A DNA stretch of 38,547 nt from contig JAGWAN010000018.1 of the NCBI GenBank assembly GCA_021296345.1, forward strand, positions 1-38,547, in the 5' to 3' direction. Source of the stretch: Acidimicrobiia bacterium (GTDB taxonomy: Bacteria > Actinomycetota > Acidimicrobiia > Spongiisociales > Spongiisociaceae). The first letter of the stretch is position 1. Each line of letters begins with the position of its first letter. A program made the translations under genes and the position numbers. The notes beneath the pieces are model-generated. The model did no database searches. It saw only the letters and a program-made list of their open reading frames with translations, and was not told the DNA's origin. Positions 24,580 to 32,200 of the stretch are shown piece after piece.

Positions 24580-25635
24580 ATGAAGTCCGCGGCCTCCGGC
24601 GAGCCTCGCTCCGGTGCCCGCCTGGCGGATTCCCGGCGCCGGCGGGTTCTCGTCAGGGTCTCGGTCGGGTTGCTGGCCATGCTCGCGTTACTGCCCGCCC
24701 TGCCCGGTGTCAGCAACTCGACGCTGTTCACCCTCACCCTGATGCTCACTTCGGTCGCCGTGGCGGTGAACTGGAACCTCACCGGAGGGTTCACCGGCTA
24801 CGTCGACTTCGGCCATGCGGTCTGGTTCGGGATCGGGGCCTACACCACGGCGATCCTGATGTCGCTCCAGACCAACGGGCCGCAGGTCGGCTGGGCCGCA
24901 CCTCCCGCCATCATCCTGGGTGCTGTGGTCGCCGGAGTCCTGGCCGCGGCCATCGGCAGGGCGACCATGCGTCTGAAGGGGCCCTACTTCTCCATCGCCC
25001 TGCTGGGGACCTTCGTGGCCGTGCGGGAGATCGTGCGCGTGTCCGGAGGGCTCACCGGGGGCGGGGTGGGACTGACGCTGCCTCCCTACCTCAACCGGCC
25101 GCTCTTCTACTACCTCGAGCTGGCGCTCGTAGCCGGCTTGGTCGCCTTCACCTGGTGGCTGCGGAGCACGCGCTTCGGCGCCGCCCTGGTGGCCATCCGG
25201 GAGGACGAGGTGGGGGCGGAGATGCGCGGGATCAACACCACGCGTCTCAAGGTGACCGTGTTCAGCTTCGCCGGATTCTCCACCGGGTTGTTCGGGGGAC
25301 TATGGGCCTACCAGAACACTTTCGTGGACCCCGACATCGCCTTCGTTGAGGTCAGAACCGTCGACGCGGTGATGGGCGCCATGCTGGGCGGCCTCGGCAC
25401 CGTGGCCGGACCGGTCGTGGGAACCGTGGTGCTGTTCTGGCTGCGCGAGCTGCTGTGGGCCCACCTTCTCGACTACCACCTCATCGCGCAGGGGCTGCTC
25501 CTGATCGTGATAGTCCTGTTCCTCCCGAGGGGCCTGGTCGGGATCGTCGACCCGCGCGGCACGTCGGTCACCGCCCTGTGGCGGCGGTGGACCGGGCGAG
25601 GCGCCCGCCCGGATGAGCAGGGGAAGGAACCATGA
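24580..25635 (+). CDS. livM: Branched-chain amino acid-type ABC transporter permease (LivM family)
   Basis: 351 aa with about eight to nine hydrophobic segments. The LivM signature is present: NLTGGFTGYVDFGHAVWFGIGAY near the first helices, the loop STRFGAALVAIREDEVGAEMRGIN that contacts the ATPases, and MLGGLGTVAGPVVG near the C-terminus. It pairs with the permease half of the upstream fusion to form the channel. The ATG at 24580 follows a GGGGGAT stretch; the stop overlaps the next start (ATGA). Confidence 0.9.
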   Translation: MKSAASGEPRSGARLADSRRRRVLVRVSVGLLAMLALLPALPGVSNSTLFTLTLMLTSVAVAVNWNLTGGFTGYVDFGHAVWFGIGAYTTAILMSLQTNGPQVGWAAPPAIILGAVVAGVLAAAIGRATMRLKGPYFSIALLGTFVAVREIVRVSGGLTGGGVGLTLPPYLNRPLFYYLELALVAGLVAFTWWLRSTRFGAALVAIREDEVGAEMRGINTTRLKVTVFSFAGFSTGLFGGLWAYQNTFVDPDIAFVEVRTVDAVMGAMLGGLGTVAGPVVGTVVLFWLRELLWAHLLDYHLIAQGLLLIVIVLFLPRGLVGIVDPRGTSVTALWRRWTGRGARPDEQGKEP

Positions 25636-26378
25636 CCGCGTTGCTGGATGCCCGCGGGGTGCTGAAGCGGTTCGGTGGTCTTACCGCAGTGGACGGAGTG
25701 GACATCGATATCAGCGCCGGCGAGATGGTGGGTCTCATCGGTCCCAACGGCAGCGGGAAGACGACCCTCTTCGACTGCCTGAGCCGGGTGTCGAGCCTCG
25801 ACTCGGGTTCGATCAGGTTCGACGGTGTCGACATCACCCGGCACAGGCCCCATCAGGTGGCCCGGCTCGGGCTGGCACGCACTTTCCAGCTGATCAGGGT
25901 GTACCGCGATCTGACCGTCTCGGAGAACATGGAGTTGAGCATCCAGTGGGGACGGGTCGGAACGGCTCGCCTGTTCGGCCGCACGGATCCGTCAACCCGC
26001 CGGAGGGTGGAGTCCCTGCTGGAGTTCCTGCTACTCACCCGTCTCCGGGACGAACGCGCCGGCGCGCTGTCGGGCGGCCAGCGCCGTCTCCTCGAGATCG
26101 GGATGGCCCTGATGAGCGAGCCGAGGCTGGTGCTGCTGGACGAGGCCACCTCGGGAGTCAATCCCACCCTCGTCGCCGAGATCGCCGACCGGCTGAGGGA
26201 GGTCAACGCGAGCGGCGTGGCCATCCTGCTCGTGGAGCACAACGTGCGGTTCGTGGCCGAGTTGTGCCACAGGGTCGTGGTGCTGGACCGCGGCGCCAAG
26301 TTGGCCGAGGGCACGCCGCGCCAGGTCATGGAGAATCCGGCCGTGATCGAGGCCTACTTCGGGGCGGAGGGGGAATAG
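25632..26378 (+). CDS. livG: HAAT-family ABC transporter ATP-binding protein (LivG)
   Basis: 248 aa. Walker A GPNGSGKT (37-44), Q-loop region LARTFQLIRV, signature LSGGQRRLLEI, Walker B LVLLDEA and switch His in VEHNVRFV. The Walker B ends in TSGVNP where LivG proteins usually have AGLNP. It energises the importer together with the next gene. The start overlaps the LivM stop by 4 nt and the stop overlaps the LivF GTG by one base, so the transporter operon is tightly packed. Confidence 0.93.
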   Translation: MTALLDARGVLKRFGGLTAVDGVDIDISAGEMVGLIGPNGSGKTTLFDCLSRVSSLDSGSIRFDGVDITRHRPHQVARLGLARTFQLIRVYRDLTVSENMELSIQWGRVGTARLFGRTDPSTRRRVESLLEFLLLTRLRDERAGALSGGQRRLLEIGMALMSEPRLVLLDEATSGVNPTLVAEIADRLREVNASGVAILLVEHNVRFVAELCHRVVVLDRGAKLAEGTPRQVMENPAVIEAYFGAEGE

Positions 26379-27133
26379 TGGTGGAGACCACCACGGAACG
26401 CCCGCTGCTCGAGGTCCTGGACATGAGCGCCGGCTACTACGCCGGTCACGACGTCGTCCACCACATCAACCTCGAGGTGGCCGAGGGAGAGATCGTCTGC
26501 GTCATCGGACCCAACGGTGCGGGGAAGTCCACGGTGTTCAGGGCGATCTACGGCTTGGCCGAGGTGCGCTCCGGACAGGTGCTGTGCGACGGCGTGGACA
26601 TCACCAACATCGCCCCCCAGGAGGCCTTGCGCACCGCGCGCATGGCGATAGTGCCGCAACTCCGCAGCGTCTTCCCGCAGATGACGGTCCACGAGAACCT
26701 GGAACTCGGAATGTACCTGGAACCCGACAAGGCGCGGGTACGCGAGAGGATCGACTACATCTACGGCCTCTTCCCGCGCCTCGCCCGGCGCGCCCGGCAG
26801 GATGCCGGAACGATGTCGGGTGGGGAGCAGCGCATGCTCGAGATCGGCCGCTCCCTGATGCACGAGCCCCGCATCGTCCTTATGGACGAACCCTCGGCGG
26901 GGCTGGCGCCGATCATCACCCGCCAGGTGTTCGAGGCCATCCGGCAGTTGAACCACGAGATCGGCCTGACGGTGCTGATGATCGAGCAGAACGCTCGCCA
27001 GGGACTAGAGGCCAGCGACCGGGGCTACGTGCTGGAGGTGGGCCGCAACAGCTACCAGGGATCGGCGAGGGAACTGCTGGCCGACCCAGAGGTACGGAGA
27101 GCCTTTCTGGGAGTGCGCCGAGCCTCCCGATGA
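26378..27133 (+). CDS. livF: HAAT-family ABC transporter ATP-binding protein (LivF)
   Basis: 251 aa from the GTG at 26378 (a second GTG follows at once). Walker A GPNGAGKS (44-51), Q-loop MAIVPQLRSVFP, signature MSGGEQRMLEIGRSL, Walker B IVLMDEPSAGLAP and switch-region IEQNARQGLEASDRGYVLEVG are typical LivF. It forms the second ATPase of the heterodimer. It is the last gene of the importer operon. The next gene runs in the opposite direction after 55 bp, with no strong terminator visible. Confidence 0.93.
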   Translation: MVETTTERPLLEVLDMSAGYYAGHDVVHHINLEVAEGEIVCVIGPNGAGKSTVFRAIYGLAEVRSGQVLCDGVDITNIAPQEALRTARMAIVPQLRSVFPQMTVHENLELGMYLEPDKARVRERIDYIYGLFPRLARRARQDAGTMSGGEQRMLEIGRSLMHEPRIVLMDEPSAGLAPIITRQVFEAIRQLNHEIGLTVLMIEQNARQGLEASDRGYVLEVGRNSYQGSARELLADPEVRRAFLGVRRASR

Positions 27134-27188
27134 TCGTCCCCGCGTCTTGAAAGGCGTCAGGAGTGACCCGGGGGCGCCGGTGCGTTGG

Positions 27189-27815
27189 TCAGTCCGGCCC
27201 CAGGCCAAGGATGTTCGAGGGAAGTGGTGTCCGACCGGCCAGAGCCATCAACAGATCCTCGGCCAGTCCCGAGCGCGCCGCTATATCGGTCGACAGTCCC
27301 AGCGCTACCGACAGAGCCGACTCGGGCGCCCGGTTGGCCCGGCCGACCGCCGCGGCAAGGTCGAGGGTGTGGACCACCAACTCGAAGGTTCTGGTCGGCA
27401 GGTAGTCGGCGAGCCGCATCTCGCCCGCCGTCGTACTTACAGGGTGATCGTCTGGCATCGAATCCACGAAGCGGGACACGCGATCCACGATTCCGGCCAC
27501 GGCCGAGGACGGATCGTGGCCTAGCGCAGCGGCAGCGTCCCTGGCGCGCTCGGCAACAGCGTCATGGATGTCTCTGTCCCTCAACACTTCGCGGAAGTAG
27601 TCGGCCGGCCCGGCCAGCCGGCCCGTGGTGCCGCTCCGGCCCGAATCGTGCTCCACCGTGAGAAGGGCGCGGCAGGTGTGCCCTATCAACTCGCGAACGC
27701 TCCACACCCCCAGCCCCGGATCGTCCAGCGCATCCGGCGGAACCTGGCCCACGGTGTCGACAAAGAAGATCCCGGCCTCCCGGAAAGCCCTTCGATTCTG
27801 ATCAATGTCCGGCAT
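27189..27815 (-). CDS. DinB/MDMPI-like protein (maleylpyruvate isomerase family)
   Basis: 208 aa. The N-terminal four-helix domain shows WSVRELIGHTCRALLTVEHD with putative metal ligands His46 and His56, and ELVVHTLDLAAAVG near the C-terminus supplies a third His, the pattern of mycothiol-dependent maleylpyruvate isomerase N-terminal domains. Such proteins use mycothiol or a metal for isomerisation or thiol transfer, but many have unknown substrates. The ATG at 27815 follows GGGAGGGG; the ATG at 27842 is less likely. It is convergent with livF and stands alone. Confidence 0.78.
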   Translation of the reverse strand: MPDIDQNRRAFREAGIFFVDTVGQVPPDALDDPGLGVWSVRELIGHTCRALLTVEHDSGRSGTTGRLAGPADYFREVLRDRDIHDAVAERARDAAAALGHDPSSAVAGIVDRVSRFVDSMPDDHPVSTTAGEMRLADYLPTRTFELVVHTLDLAAAVGRANRAPESALSVALGLSTDIAARSGLAEDLLMALAGRTPLPSNILGLGPD

Positions 27816-28021
27816 GGCCCCTCCCACGACATCGTAATCCATCGGCCATCGTTCACCGGGTGCCGCGCCTCAGTTAACTAAGGGTGTGGAAACATCGAAT
27901 GGCCTTGCTCCCGGGTCAGGAGCCCGAACTCCCACTCCATCCTCCCGTGAAACCCCGGTCTAGATCTATTAGTTGGGGCTAGATTGGACCGGCAGACCGG
28001 ACACGAGGAAAGGGCGGGAAG

Positions 28022-29347
28022 ATGGCTGCCACGGCACTGGTAGGTGGAAGGGTGATCGACGGCACCGGAAGGGCGCCGATCGACGATGCGGTGGTGCTCA
28101 TCGACGGGGAGCGAATCGATGCCGTGTTCCGCAGGGGCGACATGGAGGTTCCCTCCGGCGCCGAAGTGGTGGACACATCCGGCTCTACGGTGATGCCCGG
28201 CCTGATCGACTGCCACGTCCACGTGGGGGTGCTGGCCGATAACTCGTTTCTGCAGGTGGAGGACCCGGCCTTCCTGGCCGACCAGTTCATGACCACCCTG
28301 CTCAGCCACGGGGTGACGACCGTACGGGACACCGGCAACTTCAACCCTGACGAGGTGTTCCGGACCTTCAAGGAGGGCCGGGACGGCTGGCCCCGCTTCT
28401 TCGGCGCCGGGACGATCCTGGACGGACCCGCCGATCCTCCCGCACCGTGGCGGTGGCTGGCCATTATCGACGACGAGACCTCAGCCCGCGAGGAGACGGC
28501 GCGGCTGGTGGATGCCGGGATGGACTTCATCAAGGTGTACGTGTGGGCCCGGCTCCCGGTGCTGCGGGCGGTGGTCTCCGAAGCCCACCGCCGGGGGGCG
28601 CGGGTCGCCGCCCACGTGGGGCACATGATCACCGTAGAGGAAGCCGTAAAGGTTGGTGTCGACGCCCTCGAGCATGTGCGAGTGGGCCGTGAGTTGGTCC
28701 CCGAGGAGCACCAGGCGGAGCTGGCAGCCCTGCCCGGGCGGATCCTGGACCCCCTGGTCGGCTTCCAGCCGTGGCGTTTCATCGACCCGGAGTCGGACCT
28801 GGCCGACGGCCTGATCGCTCTGATGGCCGAGCGGGGCACCTTCGTCACGCCCACCCTGACGCTGTCCCAGAGCATCCTCGCCGGGAATGCCCCGGCCGGT
28901 ACGTGCCCCTCCGGGCTCGACGAGATGCCGGAGGCGGTCACGGACCAGTGGAACCAGTACGCCTACCCGTTCGACTACAGCGAGACGGACTGGGAGGCGG
29001 CCCCGGTGGAGCTGCGAAACCAGATGGCGTTCATCGGCCGTGCCCAGCGGGGCGGAGTGAACGTGACGGCGGGAACGGACCTCACCAACCCGTTCGTCGT
29101 TCCGGGCCACAGCATGCACGAGGAGTTGCGCCTGCTGGTCGACGGGTGCGGGTTCTCGCCCATGGAGGCGATCGTGGCCGGAACCGGCCGGGCCGCCGAG
29201 TTGCTCGGCCAAGCCGACGAGCTGGGTACGGTCGAGAAGCGCAAGCTGGCCGACCTGGTGGTACTCGACGGCGACCCCCTCGAGGACATCGGCAACACCA
29301 GGCGGATCTCGGCGGTCTACAAGGGCGGCCGGTTGGCCTCCGCCTGA
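28022..29347 (+). CDS. Metal-dependent amidohydrolase (imidazolonepropionase-like)
   Basis: 441 aa. The composite-domain N-terminus leads to MPGLIDCHVHVG (His65, His67), a metal-bridging Lys in FIKVYVW, His in RVAAHVGH and LEHVRV, and the final Asp in TAGTDLTNP; the C-terminal KLADLVVLDGDPLEDI is usual. It hydrolyses an amide or related C-N or C-O bond in a cyclic or dipeptide-like compound; the substrate is unknown. AAGGGCGGGAAG precedes the ATG. The 206-bp divergent gap upstream holds a small TAGATCTA palindrome (27961-27968) but no promoter I can assign. Confidence 0.9.
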   Translation: MAATALVGGRVIDGTGRAPIDDAVVLIDGERIDAVFRRGDMEVPSGAEVVDTSGSTVMPGLIDCHVHVGVLADNSFLQVEDPAFLADQFMTTLLSHGVTTVRDTGNFNPDEVFRTFKEGRDGWPRFFGAGTILDGPADPPAPWRWLAIIDDETSAREETARLVDAGMDFIKVYVWARLPVLRAVVSEAHRRGARVAAHVGHMITVEEAVKVGVDALEHVRVGRELVPEEHQAELAALPGRILDPLVGFQPWRFIDPESDLADGLIALMAERGTFVTPTLTLSQSILAGNAPAGTCPSGLDEMPEAVTDQWNQYAYPFDYSETDWEAAPVELRNQMAFIGRAQRGGVNVTAGTDLTNPFVVPGHSMHEELRLLVDGCGFSPMEAIVAGTGRAAELLGQADELGTVEKRKLADLVVLDGDPLEDIGNTRRISAVYKGGRLASA

Positions 29348-29357
29348 GCCGAAGGTT

Positions 29358-29375
29358 GCCCCCCGATCAGGGGGC
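29358..29375. terminator. Terminator-like hairpin between convergent genes
   Basis: GCCCCC (29358-29363), loop CGATCA, GGGGGC (29370-29375). It lies just past the amidohydrolase stop and overlaps the stop codon of the convergent glyoxalase-like gene, so it could serve both directions. Confidence 0.5.
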
Positions 29376-30221
29376 TGTGATTCTCAGCCGGGCGCCGGCG
29401 GCCGCCTCCGGATCGATATCGATGCCGCCGCGCGACTCCTTGTAGGGCACCCGGTTGCGAGCCAGCGTTCGGGCGGTTCCGGCAAGGTCGGCCGAGGACA
29501 GGACCAGCCGGAACGGGCCTGGTCCCCGCCGCTCCAGTTCGGACGCGACGGCACCGGGGCCAACCGGCTGGTGGATGCCCAGCTGGAAGCCGGACCGTCT
29601 GTAGTGACGGCTCGCAGCACCGGGTAACGGACGACCGTCCCGCGGCTGCATGCCGAAGGCCTGCTCGTAGACGGCTATACCCTCATCAAGGTCTTCGACC
29701 GCGAGATCGATCGCCGCTACCGAGTCGACCGCGCATGCATGGCCGCCCGGAGGATCCCACGCCAGCAACTCGTTCTCCGCGGTAATCCAGTCGATCAGGT
29801 ACGGCCAGGGTTTGCGCCACGGCGAGAACCCTGGCACTACCAGGCGCCACTTCAGCCGGCCGCCGCGGGCATGGATGCGGTCCATCTCGAACGGACCCTC
29901 TACGCCGATACCGAGCCCTCGCAGTCCGGAGACCTCGTCCTCGAGCCCGGTCCCGGCCAGGACGAAGCCCACCAATCCCGAGTCGTGCTCCAGGAAGGAC
30001 AGCAGGTCGGCCCCGAAAGCGCCCCGGGAACGGGCCGTGTCCGGATGCTCCACCGTCAGCAGCTCCAGGTAGTCGAGGCCGAAGCGGATGATGGCATTGC
30101 GGGTGCCCAGCAAGGGATGGCGGCCCCCAACCGCCACCTCGAAACCGAGCCGCCGGAAGGCGTCCATGGCCGACTCGAGGTCGGGCACGCCGATCACCGC
30201 ATGGTCGAAGCGCTTGATCAT
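29367..30221 (-). CDS. Glyoxalase-like domain protein (VOC superfamily)
   Basis: 284 aa. The first half has the vicinal-oxygen-chelate pattern FDHAVIGVPDLESAMDAFRRLGF and FGLDYLELLTVE, and a second related module begins near AIDLAVEDLDEGIAVYEQAFG. This is the layout of the Glyoxalase_3-type fold. A metal site is likely but the reaction is unknown. The ATG at 30221 lies 7 bp past the stop of the LLM oxidoreductase gene, so the two form an operon and may act on the same compound. Confidence 0.83.
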   Translation of the reverse strand: MIKRFDHAVIGVPDLESAMDAFRRLGFEVAVGGRHPLLGTRNAIIRFGLDYLELLTVEHPDTARSRGAFGADLLSFLEHDSGLVGFVLAGTGLEDEVSGLRGLGIGVEGPFEMDRIHARGGRLKWRLVVPGFSPWRKPWPYLIDWITAENELLAWDPPGGHACAVDSVAAIDLAVEDLDEGIAVYEQAFGMQPRDGRPLPGAASRHYRRSGFQLGIHQPVGPGAVASELERRGPGPFRLVLSSADLAGTARTLARNRVPYKESRGGIDIDPEAAAGARLRITAP

Positions 30222-30228
30222 GATCCGC

Positions 30229-31215
30229 TCATCCCGCCAGCTCGGGCAGGACCTCATCCGTGACGCGCCGGAACTGGGTCGCCTCGTCGTACCCCACCAA
30301 CCTGAGGGTGATGGTCGTCGCCCCGGCATCCACGAAGCCTCGGATCTGCTCGATGCACCGCCCGGGATCGCCTACCGCCACCCACCGGTCCAGGAAGGCT
30401 CGGTCGTAGTCCACGCCGTAGTAGGCCTTAAGGTAGGAGGCCACCTCTTCCATACCCCGCTCCCGGTCCTCGGTCACGTGGATGTTGTAGTAGAGGCAGG
30501 CCTCGAAGCTCTCTTCGAGGGGGCGGCCCTCCTCGTCCGCATACCGTCGGATGGCCGCCAGGTTGGTGGCGAGGCTCTGCGGAGTGTTGGCGGTGGTCAT
30601 CCAGCCGTCCCCCATCCGGGCCACCCGCCGCAGGGCCCGCTCGGACAGCTTCGGGAAGGCAGGGTTGGGGTTGGCGGTCACCCAGATCGGCAGGGGTTGC
30701 TGGACAGGGCGAGGCAGCACGGTCACGTTCTCGAACCGGTTGTAGGTCCCCTCGTAGGAGGCGTTCCCGGTCTCGGAGACGAGGCGCAGGACTTCGATCG
30801 CCTCCTCCATCCGGCGGCTCCTCGTTCCCGGATCGATACCGAAGGCGGCGAACTCCTCCTCGAACTTGCCGCCCCCCGCCTCCCGCTGGCCCTGGCATGC
30901 CACGAAGATGGACCGGCCGCCGGACAGGCAGTCGAAGCTGAGCCACTGGTAGGCGAGCAGCAGCGCGTCCCGGAGAGGCATGCTGGCCATGCAACCGACC
31001 CCGAGGCGGACCCGGTCGGTGCGAGCCGCCAGCGCTCCGAGCGCCACGAGGGCGTCGAGGCGGGGCTTGGCGAATATCGAGTCCCCGAGCCAGACCGAAT
31101 CCCACCTCCCGGAGCGGTCCGCCTCCGTAGCCAGGTCAAGCATCTCGGAGACGGTGGACATCCCCAGTAGCACGCTTCGGTTCGACAGCGTGAGGCCGTA
31201 CTTGGCCCGGGTCAT
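30229..31215 (-). CDS. LLM class flavin-dependent oxidoreductase
   Basis: 328 aa, the second luciferase-like monooxygenase in the window and clearly different from the one at 12.3 kb. It has YGLTLSNRSVLLG, WDSVWLGDSIFAKPRLDALVALGALAA as the barrel core, VRLGVGCMASMPLRDALLLA, and PLPIWVTANPN with a later ARMGDGWM. FMN or F420 is the probable cofactor. GAGAGGAGAACGG precedes the ATG. The upstream region contains the copy-2 repeat element. It is followed by the glyoxalase-like gene. Confidence 0.87.
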   Translation of the reverse strand: MTRAKYGLTLSNRSVLLGMSTVSEMLDLATEADRSGRWDSVWLGDSIFAKPRLDALVALGALAARTDRVRLGVGCMASMPLRDALLLAYQWLSFDCLSGGRSIFVACQGQREAGGGKFEEEFAAFGIDPGTRSRRMEEAIEVLRLVSETGNASYEGTYNRFENVTVLPRPVQQPLPIWVTANPNPAFPKLSERALRRVARMGDGWMTTANTPQSLATNLAAIRRYADEEGRPLEESFEACLYYNIHVTEDRERGMEEVASYLKAYYGVDYDRAFLDRWVAVGDPGRCIEQIRGFVDAGATTITLRLVGYDEATQFRRVTDEVLPELAG

Positions 31216-31244
31216 TCCGTTCTCCTCTCCGGCCCGTGAAACCT

Positions 31245-31447
31245 AGCCCTGATTTCAAGTTTCCCAACACACATCGGCGTGCGTCAGGCCACTTCAACCG
31301 CATCATCGCGGAGCGGCCAACCTCTTCACCAGGAGGGAGCAAGTCACACCCAGGGACAGGGCCACAGAAAACCCTAATCCCAGGTCCAAGGACGACAGAT
31401 CACACTCCATCACCGTACAAACCCCCCGATCCATGAAGGACGGGCCG
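31245..31447. mobile_element. MITE-like 203-bp element, diverged copy 2
   Basis: Aligns end to end with 3626-3827: CCTGAT near the left end, TCAGGCCACTTCAACC identical at 31284-31299, TCACC following, and CAAACCCC then CCATGAA at the right end. Its own terminal inverted repeats are worn (about 9 of 15 positions). It fills most of the space between the LLM gene and the SOS promoter. No coding frame is supported. Confidence 0.5.
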
Positions 31448-31469
31448 GCTGTCACTCGCCGATTCTATA

Positions 31470-31498
31470 TTGGCAGCGAACATATGTTCGGGTATAGT
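31470..31498 (+). promoter_or_regulatory. SOS promoter with LexA box, for imuA'-imuB-dnaE2
   Basis: -35 TTGGCA (31470-31475), a 17-nt spacer, -10 TATAGT (31493-31498). The spacer is almost filled by CGAACATATGTTCG (31477-31490), a perfect 14-bp palindrome that fits the Gram-positive/actinobacterial LexA consensus CGAAC-N4-GTTCG. Bound LexA would block RNA polymerase; DNA damage would release it. Confidence 0.9.
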
Positions 31499-31555
31499 CA
31501 TACGCCCTTTCCCGGACGGAGAGCGAAGGAACGACCAGCTCGAAAGCGGGGAGCA

Positions 31556-32200
31556 ATGACCGCAAGCATCTTGACGGCAGCGCCCGATGGGCCGCAGGCG
31601 CCTGCAGATGCCGCCGGCCTGCCGGTGTATCCAGGACGGGTGATCGGTTTGGAAGGCCCCACAGGATTGGGACTGACCCGGATCGGCCTTTCCATGCTGT
31701 CGGCGACCTCGGCGTCCTGCCGGGTGGTGGTGGACGCTCGGGGATGGCTATGCCCGCTGGCGGCATGGGAGGTTGGCATCGATCCCGACCATCTGACGGT
31801 GGTGCGGTGCAGCGACGCCTATCGATGGCCCAGAGTGCTGGCCGTCCTGCTTGACGGGGTAAAAGCGATCTACTCCGAGGTTCCCCGCGGTGTCGAGGAA
31901 GCCCTGCTACGGCGGCTCGGCGCCAAGGCCCGGGCCCGTAATGCCACCGTGATCCTGCGTCCTCTGGCAGGCAGGGTCCCCTCCGGAATGGCTTTTCTGC
32001 GGCTACGGGCGGTCCGGGTCGAGTGGGTCGGCGCACGGGAGGGACACGGCAGCCTGGGCAGGCGCACCCTGGTGGTCGAGCTGTCCGGCAAGGGAGCTGC
32101 AGGTAGGTATCAGGAGGTGGAGGTGGAGGACGATGGCGCGCGTCCTGTGCGTGTGGTTTCCCGATTGGTTACTCCGCAGGTCGGACGCTCCGTCGGATAG
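31556..32200 (+). CDS. imuA: ImuA'-like SOS mutagenesis protein (RecA-like, degenerate P-loop)
   Basis: 214 aa. It is a RecA-fold relative: GRVIGLEGPTGLGLTRIGL occupies the Walker A position but the Lys-Thr pair is replaced by Leu-Thr, so ATP binding is doubtful. Actinobacterial ImuA' proteins are accessory factors that help ImuB and DnaE2 carry out damage-induced mutagenesis. The ATG at 31556 follows GGGGAG; earlier in-frame codons would lie inside the LexA box or the upstream repeat element. It overlaps imuB by 68 nt. The assignment rests mostly on context and weak fold cues. Confidence 0.78.
   Translation: MTASILTAAPDGPQAPADAAGLPVYPGRVIGLEGPTGLGLTRIGLSMLSATSASCRVVVDARGWLCPLAAWEVGIDPDHLTVVRCSDAYRWPRVLAVLLDGVKAIYSEVPRGVEEALLRRLGAKARARNATVILRPLAGRVPSGMAFLRLRAVRVEWVGAREGHGSLGRRTLVVELSGKGAAGRYQEVEVEDDGARPVRVVSRLVTPQVGRSVG

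Noticed and set aside
22506-24794. A 762-codon open frame on the minus strand opposite the importer fusion
   Set aside because: Same reason: low-complexity His/Arg/Glu/Asp-rich translation opposite a well-supported gene.
27840-28000. A third copy of the repeat element near the amidohydrolase gene
   Set aside because: Only short similarities (CCCGTGAAACC and a C-rich run) are shared; the 16-bp core block and the inverted ends are absent.
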